DNA of 64,000 bases from a virus, in the IMG/VR virus record IMGVR_UViG_3300032223_002232, positions 62,001 to 126,000 of that record; one strand, given 5' to 3'. The notes under the pieces are model-generated. The model saw only the letters and a program-made list of their open reading frames with translations, had not been told where the DNA came from and did not search any database. Below, piece by piece: positions 41,370 through 49,706 of this stretch. Made by a program: the position numbers and the translations under genes. How positions within the stretch are numbered: position 1 is the first letter of the stretch; each line of letters starts with the position of its first letter.

Positions 41370-42048
41370 GAATTATAAAAAGAAAATTCTAGACAATGAT
41401 AATGTCTATGAATTTAAAGATGACGTTGAAGATGAAATATTAGACGATCATTATGATTCAAGAGATGATACTGATGTTGAATTAGAAATTCAAGATGATG
41501 ATGTCGATTTAGTTGCAGAAGCAATTGAAGTTGTCGATATTGTTGTTCAAAAAGAAGTTGTCGATATTGTTGTTCAAGAAGAAGTTGTTGTAGAAGAAAT
41601 TATAATAAAAAAAGGTAAAAGAATAGCAGATAAAACTAAATTCTATGTTGAACCTAAAAAGTTTGATGAAGAAATCATGAAATATTATGATTCTGGTAAA
41701 ATGAGCAATGAATTAGCAGAAATGGTTAGTAAAATTTCACACAAACTCAGCTATGCACCTAACTTTATTAACTATTCTTATAGAGAAGAGATGGTTGGTG
41801 ATGGTGTCATTAGAATGATGAAAGCTTTAATTGCTAAAAAATATAATCGTGAAAAGGGAACAAATCCTTTCTCATATTTCACTAGAATTGCGTTTAATGC
41901 TTTCAGAAACAGAATTAAAAAAGAAAAACATATACACGAAACACATGAAAAGTATCAGAAAGAACTTATGTTTATGTCTGAGCAATTTAGTAACATGTCT
42001 AAAAATAATAACATTCGTATAATGAAAGAAAGGAATAGAGAGTATTGA
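41326..42048 (+). CDS. 55: Late transcription sigma factor, T4 gp55-like
   Basis: The C-terminal 125 residues match gp55: KISHKLSYAPNFINYSY, EEMVGDGVIRMMKALIA, then NPFSYFTRIAFNAFRNRIKKE, the conserved region-2 like helix that reads the late -10 box. The N-terminal 110 residues form an acidic extension (rich in DDVEDE and VVDIVVQ) not present in T4 gp55 (185 residues) and hold a 27-base tandem duplication (41530-41583). It should drive the TAARTA-type late promoters. Its start lies inside uvsW. No earlier ATG exists until residue 117, so 41326 is kept. Confidence 0.82.
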   Translation: MKQKNTTTKKKKFNENYKKKILDNDNVYEFKDDVEDEILDDHYDSRDDTDVELEIQDDDVDLVAEAIEVVDIVVQKEVVDIVVQEEVVVEEIIIKKGKRIADKTKFYVEPKKFDEEIMKYYDSGKMSNELAEMVSKISHKLSYAPNFINYSYREEMVGDGVIRMMKALIAKKYNREKGTNPFSYFTRIAFNAFRNRIKKEKHIHETHEKYQKELMFMSEQFSNMSKNNNIRIMKERNREY

Positions 42049-42072
42049 TATTTTCTATACATCTGTTATAAT
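42045..42072 (+). promoter_or_regulatory. Early-type promoter TTGATA-N16-TATAAT of gp47
   Basis: TTGATA (42045-42050) overlaps the sigma factor stop; 16 bases; TATAAT (42067-42072). Six bases later starts gp47. The TCTGT before the -10 also occurs in the 49673 and 55958 promoters. Confidence 0.7.
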
Positions 42073-42078
42073 ACACAG

Positions 42079-43122
42079 ATGCCAAAAATTTTAAATAAAA
42101 ATATAGGTTTATTTTCAGATATACATCTTGGATTGGGTCAAGATAGTAAAAACTGGCACAAGGTTGCTATTGATTTTGCAAAATGGGCATCTGAAAAGTT
42201 TAAATCTGAAAATATTGAAGAATTAATCATTCCCGGTGACATATTTCACAATAGAAGTGAAATATCTGTAGAAACTTTATCTATTGCAAAAGAATTTTTT
42301 GAATATTTTAAAGATTTTACAATTTATATTTCAACAGGAAATCATGATTGTTTTAAAAAGGAATCTAGTGATATAAATTCTATAAAATTATTAGATGGAT
42401 GGAATAACATTCATGTTATTGATAATGAACCATTAATTTTACAAACCAATTATAAAAAAACTATTGGACTTGTTCCTTGGGGAACAACTCTAGACAATTT
42501 TCCAAAATGTGATATTATGTTTGCTCACCTTGAAATTAATTCGTTTTATATGAATTCATACAAGGTTTGCGAACATGGATTCTCACATAAAGACTTATTT
42601 AAAAATTCTCCTTATATTATTTCTGGTCATTTTCATAAAAGAGATCATAGAAAATTTGAAAAGGGGGAAATTCTTTATTTGGGCAGTCCGTATCAGCACA
42701 ATTTTGGCGATACCAATGATGATAGGGGTATTTATATATTTAATATTGAAGAAAATTCATTTAAGTTTATCGAAAATAATATTTCCCCAAAGCACGTTAA
42801 GTTATCGGTAAAGACACTTCTTGAAAATTCCGATAAAGTAGATGATATAACAAAAAACAATATAATAAGTGTTGTTGTTGATACTAAAGTTGATCAAAAA
42901 GATATACTATCTCTACAAGCTAAGTTAGCATCAATGGGTCCAATGTCATTAAGACTTGATTATCAAGAACCAGATGAGAAATTATTATCAAACGGCAAAG
43001 ATGATGACTATCAAGGAGAAAATCTTTACAAAAATATAGAGGAGTACATTAACAATCTTGACATAGAAAACAAAAAAGAAGTTGTAGAATATGTAAAAGA
43101 GTTGTATAATTCATTAATATGA
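42079..43122 (+). CDS. 47: Recombination nuclease subunit gp47 (SbcD/Mre11-like)
   Basis: The 347-residue protein has the Mre11-type phosphoesterase motifs: LFSDIHLG (residues 9-16), IPGDIFHNR, STGNHDCF, FAHLEI and ISGHFHKRD. It forms the gp46/gp47 complex that resects DNA ends for recombination and host DNA use. gp46 lies 6.6 kb downstream, separated by the glycan island. It has its own promoter; the ATG is six bases from the -10. Its stop overlaps the next gene start (ATGA). Confidence 0.92.
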   Translation: MPKILNKNIGLFSDIHLGLGQDSKNWHKVAIDFAKWASEKFKSENIEELIIPGDIFHNRSEISVETLSIAKEFFEYFKDFTIYISTGNHDCFKKESSDINSIKLLDGWNNIHVIDNEPLILQTNYKKTIGLVPWGTTLDNFPKCDIMFAHLEINSFYMNSYKVCEHGFSHKDLFKNSPYIISGHFHKRDHRKFEKGEILYLGSPYQHNFGDTNDDRGIYIFNIEENSFKFIENNISPKHVKLSVKTLLENSDKVDDITKNNIISVVVDTKVDQKDILSLQAKLASMGPMSLRLDYQEPDEKLLSNGKDDDYQGENLYKNIEEYINNLDIENKKEVVEYVKELYNSLI

Positions 43123-43874
43123 GACAAGATATAGGAATAGCAATATTAGATGTTTACACACAAGACGATTTAACAGCTTGTGTTGCACATTTACCAAAAA
43201 CAGATAACATTATTATTGTATCTGATACAAAAAACACAATACCAAATGTGTTTAATGTTAAAAGATATGGTAATGGTGTACCATTTGCAACATTGAGGAA
43301 TTGGGCAATATCACAATTTAGAATACAATGTGATATTAAACATATATTTCTTGTAAGTACAAATCAAATAACAAAAGATACAACTATTTTTGATAAAGTT
43401 ATTAAAACAGCTGAAACATTTGGAACAAGAGTGATATTTGGACCAGAAGTTAGTGTGTTATCAATTGAAGATGATGAAAAAGGTATAGATTTAAATCTAT
43501 CTGAAAAAATCAATACTGATTTCATTTACATATCCAACGATGTTGTATCAGAAGTTGGATATTTTGATGAAAGGTTTTTTAATACTAAAACTTTGGACGT
43601 TTTAGATTATATTGAAAGGTTAAGAGAAAAAAAACTTCATACACCTACAGGATTTAACCCAATGATTGTTGGTGACATACAAACAACAAAATCTAAAATA
43701 CAAAAGTTAAATTATAAAGAAATGGATGATCATGATAAGACTGTTGATATGTCCTATGCTTACTTCTTACACAAGTATAGCTATATACCAACACAAAATG
43801 ATCCTAAACCAGTATCTAATGATGATTTAATGAAAACTTTGGAGGAATTACAAACAAATTATGGATCAAAGTAG
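43119..43874 (+). CDS. Glycosyltransferase-like protein (GT-A remnant)
   Basis: The 251-residue protein looks like a GT-A-fold protein: an N-terminal strand IGIAILDVYTQDDLTACV, KHIFLVSTNQITKD, then INTDFIYISNDVVSEVGYFDERF, a typical acceptor part. The usual DxD is not clear, so it may bind but not transfer, or use another site. It is the first gene of the glycan island and starts in the gp47 stop. Its end overlaps the next gene by 14 bases. Confidence 0.55.
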   Translation: MRQDIGIAILDVYTQDDLTACVAHLPKTDNIIIVSDTKNTIPNVFNVKRYGNGVPFATLRNWAISQFRIQCDIKHIFLVSTNQITKDTTIFDKVIKTAETFGTRVIFGPEVSVLSIEDDEKGIDLNLSEKINTDFIYISNDVVSEVGYFDERFFNTKTLDVLDYIERLREKKLHTPTGFNPMIVGDIQTTKSKIQKLNYKEMDDHDKTVDMSYAYFLHKYSYIPTQNDPKPVSNDDLMKTLEELQTNYGSK

Positions 43875-44646
43875 AATTGGCATAGGTATAATCACATGTA
43901 ATAGACCTGATTTCTTTTTTAAGTGCTACGAGTCTATTCCTAGCAAATATGCTGATGATATTGTCATTGTTAATGATGGTAAACCATTTGATTTTATTGG
44001 CAAAGGTCATTTTATTCAACATGAATCTAATAAAAACGTAGGTTATAGTAAAAATGAAGCTATGGCATATCTTTTAGATGTAGGATATGATTATATTTTT
44101 ACATTAGAAGATGATATTATTATAAAAGATAGAGATATCTTTGAGAAATACATTGATGCATCAAATAAAACAGGAATTCAACATTTTAATTTTGGTTTTT
44201 CACAAAGAGAGAACCTTGATCATAATTTAAAACCAGTTTATCGTAAAACTATTGATTACGGTGATGTAAAAATTGTTTTAGCTCCCAATATCCTTGGTGC
44301 TTTTACATTTTATACAAGACATGCTCTTCAAACTGTTGGATTACATCATAAAGACTTTAATAAAGGTCATGGTGATCATTTAGAACTCACATACAGGGCA
44401 GCTAAACATGGATTTACCACACCATTCTGGTGGTTTGCTGATCTTTATGGTAGTTGGGACATGATTGAGAATCAAAGTAACTTCACAACAGACTCTGTTG
44501 TTAGAAGTAAGAATTTTGAACAGAACTTTAATGAAGCTAGATCTATATTTAAACGTCTTCATGGATGCGATATATTTGAAATACCACAATCATCAGAACA
44601 AGAAGTTATAAACATTTTAAAGAAAATTAAAAATGAGAGAAATTAA
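43861..44646 (+). CDS. Glycosyltransferase family 2-like
   Basis: The 261-residue protein has the GT2 layout: IGIITCNRPDFFFKCYES, IVIVNDGKPFDF, NVGYSKNEAM, and IFTLEDDIII with EDD as the metal site, then GAFTFYTRHAL and a long helix. It transfers a sugar from a nucleotide donor to an unknown acceptor. A GGAGGA lies 14 bases before the ATG, longer than ideal. It overlaps neighbours on both sides. Confidence 0.75.
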   Translation: MDQSRIGIGIITCNRPDFFFKCYESIPSKYADDIVIVNDGKPFDFIGKGHFIQHESNKNVGYSKNEAMAYLLDVGYDYIFTLEDDIIIKDRDIFEKYIDASNKTGIQHFNFGFSQRENLDHNLKPVYRKTIDYGDVKIVLAPNILGAFTFYTRHALQTVGLHHKDFNKGHGDHLELTYRAAKHGFTTPFWWFADLYGSWDMIENQSNFTTDSVVRSKNFEQNFNEARSIFKRLHGCDIFEIPQSSEQEVINILKKIKNERN

Positions 44647-45352
44647 CTTTATAAGTGAAACACATTTAGGGGATTGTATTTTTACCACTGATTTTTTAAA
44701 TAAAATGATTAAACTTGATGATAACATCAAAGTTAATTTTTATATTTTTGAAAAACACAAACATCAAGTCACAGAACTGATTGAAGATCATGATAGAATA
44801 CATGTTTTAAACTATTCAGATGCACCTGTAACTGCTAATAGAGCTTGGATGGCACAATATGGTCAAATTACGCAAATCCCTTTTGATTTTACCAAATTAA
44901 AAATGGATTTTTATGACATTCTTTGCAAAGAACTTAAATTGCCAAATCCATATAAAGATAAAATAGATTTATTATTTGATCATAAAGATTTAATTGGTAA
45001 GGATTATACTGCGGATATACTTTTACTCAATTCAGATCCACTTAGCAATCAATTAGGTGGTGGAAATTTAGATTGTAGTTCCTTTTTAGAGAAATTCAAA
45101 GATAAAAAGATTATAACAACTAAAAAAGTTGATGGATTCCCATGCACATTGGATTATAATTATTCAATCTTTGATATTGCAAATATTTCACTTGGTATAA
45201 GTAAAATCATTGGTGTTCATACTGGACCTTGGCACGTTATTATGAATAGAAAGAACTATAATATGGGTAAAAAGTTCTACTATATAGATAATAACTGCTG
45301 GTATACATATGATAACTGCATAAAAATAAAAGATTTAACCGTATTTAACTAA
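44633..45352 (+). CDS. Glycosyltransferase, GT9-like
   Basis: The 239-residue protein has the heptosyltransferase-like outline: INFISETHLGDCIFTTDFL (the GD phosphate loop), and a late ISKIIGVHTGPWHVIMNRKN, the donor-lobe helix. Shorter than most GT9 (about 330), so the middle part is reduced. It starts 14 bases inside the preceding gene. Substrate unknown. Confidence 0.65.
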   Translation: MREINFISETHLGDCIFTTDFLNKMIKLDDNIKVNFYIFEKHKHQVTELIEDHDRIHVLNYSDAPVTANRAWMAQYGQITQIPFDFTKLKMDFYDILCKELKLPNPYKDKIDLLFDHKDLIGKDYTADILLLNSDPLSNQLGGGNLDCSSFLEKFKDKKIITTKKVDGFPCTLDYNYSIFDIANISLGISKIIGVHTGPWHVIMNRKNYNMGKKFYYIDNNCWYTYDNCIKIKDLTVFN

Positions 45353-45354
45353 TT

Positions 45355-46026
45355 ATGATCACATACTTCAACAAAAACTACTTGGATTATATCCTCTTAC
45401 AAAGAACAAGACTCACAACAGAGTATAAAGTTACAGCAGAAAGCAATGAAAGAGATATTTCATATGCATTATCAGTAATGGGTTATAGAGATCTTGAATT
45501 AATAAGTCCATTTCTTCCAAACAATAAAAATATTGATTACAATGTTTTAGATATTGGTTGTGGTCTTGGTGTTATAGATGTACTTCTAAGCAAACATTAT
45601 CCAAATGCAAATTTTTATTTGCAAGATAAGAGCGAAGAAATTGATTCTACAAAAAAATACAATGGTTTTAATGAAACATATCAATATTATAATAATATAG
45701 ATTTATTAAAAGAGTTTGTAACTAATAATGGTATTAAAAATTTTGAAATTATTGATGGTGCTAATTTATATGATACAAATTTAAAATTTGATGTAATAAT
45801 GTCATTACTTTCTTGTGGGTGGCACTATTCACTTTTAACTTATTTAGAATTTATTAAAACACATCTATCGGATGAAGGAATTTTAATTATTGATGTTAGA
45901 AATGAAACCGAAGAGGGATTACTTTATGAATATTTCCATAATGTTAATAGGATTTTCAATCCATACGAGAAAAGACATGATGGTGGCATAGTAGGTTATC
46001 GTTATGTTTGCACATTATTAAAGTAA
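45355..46026 (+). CDS. SAM-dependent methyltransferase
   Basis: The 223-residue protein has the class I SAM motif VLDIGCGLGVIDVLL (motif I) with FYLQDKSE as motif II, and FDVIMSLLSCGWHYSLLTYL, then ILIIDVRNE. Members with this pattern methylate small molecules or sugars. It is between a GT9-like and another glycan gene, so the substrate is likely a sugar. Starts two bases after the preceding stop. Confidence 0.75.
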   Translation: MITYFNKNYLDYILLQRTRLTTEYKVTAESNERDISYALSVMGYRDLELISPFLPNNKNIDYNVLDIGCGLGVIDVLLSKHYPNANFYLQDKSEEIDSTKKYNGFNETYQYYNNIDLLKEFVTNNGIKNFEIIDGANLYDTNLKFDVIMSLLSCGWHYSLLTYLEFIKTHLSDEGILIIDVRNETEEGLLYEYFHNVNRIFNPYEKRHDGGIVGYRYVCTLLK

Positions 46027-46028
46027 AC

Positions 46029-46982
46029 ATGAAATATTTCATAGCTGGTAATGAAATACATTCAGATAAGAATCTTCAATCTGGACCATTAGAAAATTAT
46101 TATGAATTAGGGTTTGAATGTGTTTATACACATTTATTAGCCAAAAGATTCATAAATGATGGTACGTTAAATGTAAATGAAGATGTTGTTGTTACATGTG
46201 AAGGTAGAGAATTCTTTTATAACAACTATATTAAAACGATAACATGGAAAGAATTTGAAGAAATCAAATTAACTCAATTAACGACAACAATTAATGGTAC
46301 AGAATATCTTTTAAATAACATATTTAAAGAAACAGAGGTTTTCCATGATCTTTATATGGAAGGTAGTGCACCATTTGGTAAATTATTTAATCCAACTTTA
46401 CCTGAATCAGAAAATTACAACAATTATGTTAAAACTGGTACACCAAAGTACAAATACTTCCAAGAAGATTATGATTTAATTACAAATTTAAATTTTAATA
46501 AAGAATTAATTATACCTGATCAGAAATATATATGTTTTAATCGTAGATTTAGGAAACATAGAGAAGAATTTAATATGTCAAAAGACTATGCAGTTAAATT
46601 AATGCAAAATTTAATTGAAAAGTTCAATGTTAAAATTTATATCACAGGTTATCATAATGAAAAATTTGAAACTGTCATGGATAACGTTAAATGGGTAAAT
46701 CTTAGAGATTGGTGTACATTAATGAATCATGATAATTGTTTTGCAGCTGTACAAAACCAAACAGGCACAACTAACCTATCTCAGATAGCTGGAAAAGAAA
46801 GACTTTTAAATATTGTAATCAATAATGATGAAACAATGTTTACAAATCCGTTATATTTTAATGGAAGAAGACCAGATGTTCTTGGTAAAGCTGTTAATTT
46901 TAAAAAACTAAGAAATATTCTTTATAGAGGTGCTCAACCATCTATTGATGATATAGTTAAAAACATAGAACAATATGCTTGA
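46029..46982 (+). CDS. Glycan-related protein, possible glycosyltransferase
   Basis: From the ATG 46029 the product has 317 residues: KYFIAGNEIHSDKNLQSG, VVVTCEGREFFYNN, then YICFNRRFRKHREEFN and AAVQNQTGTTNLSQIAGKER, which resembles the donor lobe of GT-B proteins. No DxD. The TTG at 46008 is a poor alternative inside the preceding gene. Substrate unknown. Its stop overlaps the next ATG. Confidence 0.5.
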   Translation: MKYFIAGNEIHSDKNLQSGPLENYYELGFECVYTHLLAKRFINDGTLNVNEDVVVTCEGREFFYNNYIKTITWKEFEEIKLTQLTTTINGTEYLLNNIFKETEVFHDLYMEGSAPFGKLFNPTLPESENYNNYVKTGTPKYKYFQEDYDLITNLNFNKELIIPDQKYICFNRRFRKHREEFNMSKDYAVKLMQNLIEKFNVKIYITGYHNEKFETVMDNVKWVNLRDWCTLMNHDNCFAAVQNQTGTTNLSQIAGKERLLNIVINNDETMFTNPLYFNGRRPDVLGKAVNFKKLRNILYRGAQPSIDDIVKNIEQYA

Positions 46983-47709
46983 TTTAAAAAACGTTACTAT
47001 TGTATCTATTAATACTAGAGATCCTGAATTAAGCATTAAAGCTATTGAAAGATCATGCAAATATATTAATTTTGGAGAAAATTTATTGCTAACTGATAAA
47101 GATCTTAAACATGAGAATATAAAAATTGTAAAAATACCAACAATAAAGTCTTTAAAAGAGTATAGTTTATTTTGTATTAAAAATTTACATAATTATATTG
47201 ATACGGAACATTGTTTATTAGTGCAACCAGATGGATTTGTTACAAATCCTTTCATGTGGTCTGATGAATTCTTACATTATGATTATGTAGCTGCTCCTTG
47301 GGATAAACTTTTATCACAAAGAGGTCTTTGGATGTGTGGCATGTTAAATATGGATCTAGAAGCCGTTCCAATTATTATTGGTAATGGTGGATTTTCTTTA
47401 AGAAGTAAAAAATTCTTAAAAGAATCATCAAAATTAAATTTTAATATTGATTTACCAGAAGATGCATTTTTATGTATTAAAAGTAGAAAAACATTATTAG
47501 ATAGAGGTATAAAATTTGCACCACTTAGTGTTGCAAAAAGATTTTCACTTGAAAGTCCTATTGATTTAAATGAAAAAAATGTAACTCTTGATGCGCATTT
47601 TGGATTTCATGGTACACATGAATTCAAAAAACCACTTATGGATCTTTTAGATAACATTGAAAATGATGTTGAATCTGTTAAGTTAATCAAAAAGTTCTAT
47701 GAGTCTTGA
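46975..47709 (+). CDS. Glycosyltransferase-like protein, DUF5672 type
   Basis: The 244-residue protein has the DUF5672 pattern: VTIVSINTRDPELS, HCLLVQPDGFVTNP, YDYVAAPWDK and IGNGGFSLRSKKFL, then EDAFLCIKSR and FGFHGTH. Such proteins are thought to be GT-A transferases of host or phage surface glycans. Overlaps the preceding gene by eight bases and the next by 11. Confidence 0.7.
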   Translation: MLDLKNVTIVSINTRDPELSIKAIERSCKYINFGENLLLTDKDLKHENIKIVKIPTIKSLKEYSLFCIKNLHNYIDTEHCLLVQPDGFVTNPFMWSDEFLHYDYVAAPWDKLLSQRGLWMCGMLNMDLEAVPIIIGNGGFSLRSKKFLKESSKLNFNIDLPEDAFLCIKSRKTLLDRGIKFAPLSVAKRFSLESPIDLNEKNVTLDAHFGFHGTHEFKKPLMDLLDNIENDVESVKLIKKFYES

Positions 47710-48394
47710 TATAATATACAGATGTTGCAATGCAGAGATAAATCCACCATTTAAGTGGGTTAGACCACCTTGGTTTAATAAATTAGCATGTCTTAAATCA
47801 TTTTTAAAATCAGTAGACTCTAATAAATTTTATATAGGTAAAGTTATTTTTGTTCATGATGGTCCAAAAGGAGAACTTTATGATAATATTCCAAAAGAAT
47901 TTGAAATTATTTCAGTTGATTACAAAGATAATGAACTTAGTTTATTAGAAACATTCAAAGTTGCTGATAAATTAAAAAATAATGTTTATTTTGTGGAAGA
48001 TGATTATCTACATTTAAAACATTCTATTCAATATATTGCTCAAGGCGTCGAAAACTTTAAACTTGTCACTGGATATGATCATTTAGATCGTTATAAGCGA
48101 GACGATGATATAACTTTTGGTAAAGAACATATAGCTTTTTCTAAAAAAACTAATTGTCATTGGAGAACAGCAGAATCAACGTGCTGTACATGGGCAACTA
48201 CAAGAGAATTATGGCGTGGTGCGGTTGGAGATTTTGCAAAAACTTATAGATTACAAGATCGTCAATTATTTAGAGGTCTTTATAATCAACATAACATAAG
48301 ACTTTGGAATCCAATACCAGCAGTTACAACACAAGTTGATATAAATTTATCACCCGGTATTGATTGGGAAGCTTTTCAATCTAAATTAATTTAA
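47699..48394 (+). CDS. Glycosyltransferase, GT-A-type
   Basis: The 231-residue protein has IIYRCCNAEINPPFKWVRP, VIFVHDGPKGELYDN, NNVYFVEDDYLHLKHS with a Glu-Asp-Asp site, and TESTCCTWATTRELW-like residues before the last helix (AESTCCTWATTREL). It most likely transfers a sugar. Overlaps the preceding gene by 11 bases. Confidence 0.65.
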   Translation: MSLDIIYRCCNAEINPPFKWVRPPWFNKLACLKSFLKSVDSNKFYIGKVIFVHDGPKGELYDNIPKEFEIISVDYKDNELSLLETFKVADKLKNNVYFVEDDYLHLKHSIQYIAQGVENFKLVTGYDHLDRYKRDDDITFGKEHIAFSKKTNCHWRTAESTCCTWATTRELWRGAVGDFAKTYRLQDRQLFRGLYNQHNIRLWNPIPAVTTQVDINLSPGIDWEAFQSKLI

Positions 48395-48395
48395 T

Positions 48396-49115
48396 ATGGA
48401 TAATATTACTCATTCAGTTTGGGTAGGTTTAAATGATCTTTCTTTGATGGAAAGATTAACTTTATCTTTATTGGTAAAAAATGGTTACAATCCAATTCTT
48501 TGGTGCAACAATGAATTAAAAAATGTACCAAAAGGTGTAACTTTAAAACAAATACCTAAAGATATTATTCAACCAATAGGATATAGGGGGAAACCAAATA
48601 ATACTTTTAATGGTGGTATTGGTTCTTATGCTCTTTGGGCTGATTATTTTTCATTTTATACATTATACATGGAAGGTGGGTTATGGGTTCAAATGGATGT
48701 TGCAATAACAAAACCAATTGTAAATGAAAAAGAATATTGGTTTAATCCTTGGGCAAATGGTGTTGGTGTTATGGTATTAAAAATGCCAAAAGGTAATATT
48801 ATCTGTAAAGATATATTAAATAGAATACATCCTCATGTTTTAAATGGGTTTGAAAGTTCATATTGGGAAGTAACAATGGAATTATTATCATTTTTGATTA
48901 AAAAATATGATATTCTAGATCAATCATATATATTTGGTGACGAATATATTGATTGTGGTGGGAATCCCAATTCAATTTTTAGAAATCCCTCTGATAAGAA
49001 CTATCAAATAATACATTGGTCGAATGCATCACATATTACAGAAAAAAATAATCCAATAGTTAGTAGTGAATATCATAGATTATGTCTTGAATGTGGTTTA
49101 TTAGATAATAAATAA
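48396..49115 (+). CDS. Glycosyltransferase, GT32-like (capsular type)
   Basis: The 239-residue protein shows the GT32/sugar-binding DxD pattern: ITHSVWVGLNDLS, YALWADYFSFYTLYMEGGLWVQMDV (in parts) and IIHWSNASH at the end. The usual DxD is QMD here. The helix order fits this family of mannosyl- or galactosyl-like transferases. Starts two bases after the previous stop. Confidence 0.7.
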   Translation: MDNITHSVWVGLNDLSLMERLTLSLLVKNGYNPILWCNNELKNVPKGVTLKQIPKDIIQPIGYRGKPNNTFNGGIGSYALWADYFSFYTLYMEGGLWVQMDVAITKPIVNEKEYWFNPWANGVGVMVLKMPKGNIICKDILNRIHPHVLNGFESSYWEVTMELLSFLIKKYDILDQSYIFGDEYIDCGGNPNSIFRNPSDKNYQIIHWSNASHITEKNNPIVSSEYHRLCLECGLLDNK

Positions 49116-49119
49116 GAAA

Positions 49120-49665
49120 ATGAGCATAGAAGAACTATATATTCAGAATAAAGAAAACCCTTCCGATATAAATGAGCATCTAGAGACTCTTTATAAGTAC
49201 GCTAAAGAGTGTAATACCATTGCAGAATTTGGTCTTAGATGGGTTTGTAGTTCATACGCTCTAGCTCATGCTAGACCACAAAAATTAATTTGTGTTGATA
49301 TCAATAATCATGGAAACGTTGACAGTTTTATTGAATTATGTAAGATGGAAAATATAAATGCAGTATTTCATCAAGCAGATACAAGAAATTATGAATTGGA
49401 AGAGGTTGATATGCTTTTTATAGACACTCTTCATACATTTGATCAGTTAACAAAAGAATTAGAAATACATCCACCAAAGGTAAAAAAATACATGATGTTT
49501 CACGATACTGTTTCATATGGTAATGTCGATGAAATGACAGGTCAAACTGGTGAAAATCATGGTTTAATACCAGCAATTAAAAACTTTTTAAAGAATAATC
49601 CACATTGGCAAGAGCTTGAAACTCATACAAACAACAACGGTTTAACCATTCTTAAAAGAGTATAA
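49120..49665 (+). CDS. SAM methyltransferase-like protein
   Basis: The 181-residue protein begins with a helical part, then NTIAEFGLRWVCSSYALAHA (motif I like), LICVDINNHGNVDSF (motif II) and MLFIDTLHTFDQLTKELEI, with MMFHDTVSYG. The pattern FIDTLHTFDQ is that of the Methyltransf_24/cephalosporin hydroxylase-like group. It ends the island; a promoter for gp46 follows immediately. Confidence 0.65.
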   Translation: MSIEELYIQNKENPSDINEHLETLYKYAKECNTIAEFGLRWVCSSYALAHARPQKLICVDINNHGNVDSFIELCKMENINAVFHQADTRNYELEEVDMLFIDTLHTFDQLTKELEIHPPKVKKYMMFHDTVSYGNVDEMTGQTGENHGLIPAIKNFLKNNPHWQELETHTNNNGLTILKRV

Positions 49666-49672
49666 AAAAGAA

Positions 49673-49700
49673 TTGCAAGTTTCAATATTCTGTATACAAT
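49673..49700 (+). promoter_or_regulatory. Early-type promoter TTGCAA-N16-TACAAT of gp46
   Basis: TTGCAA (49673-49678), 16 bases, TACAAT (49695-49700), six bases, then the GTG of gp46. TTCTG precedes the -10. Confidence 0.65.
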
Positions 49701-49706
49701 ATAGGC

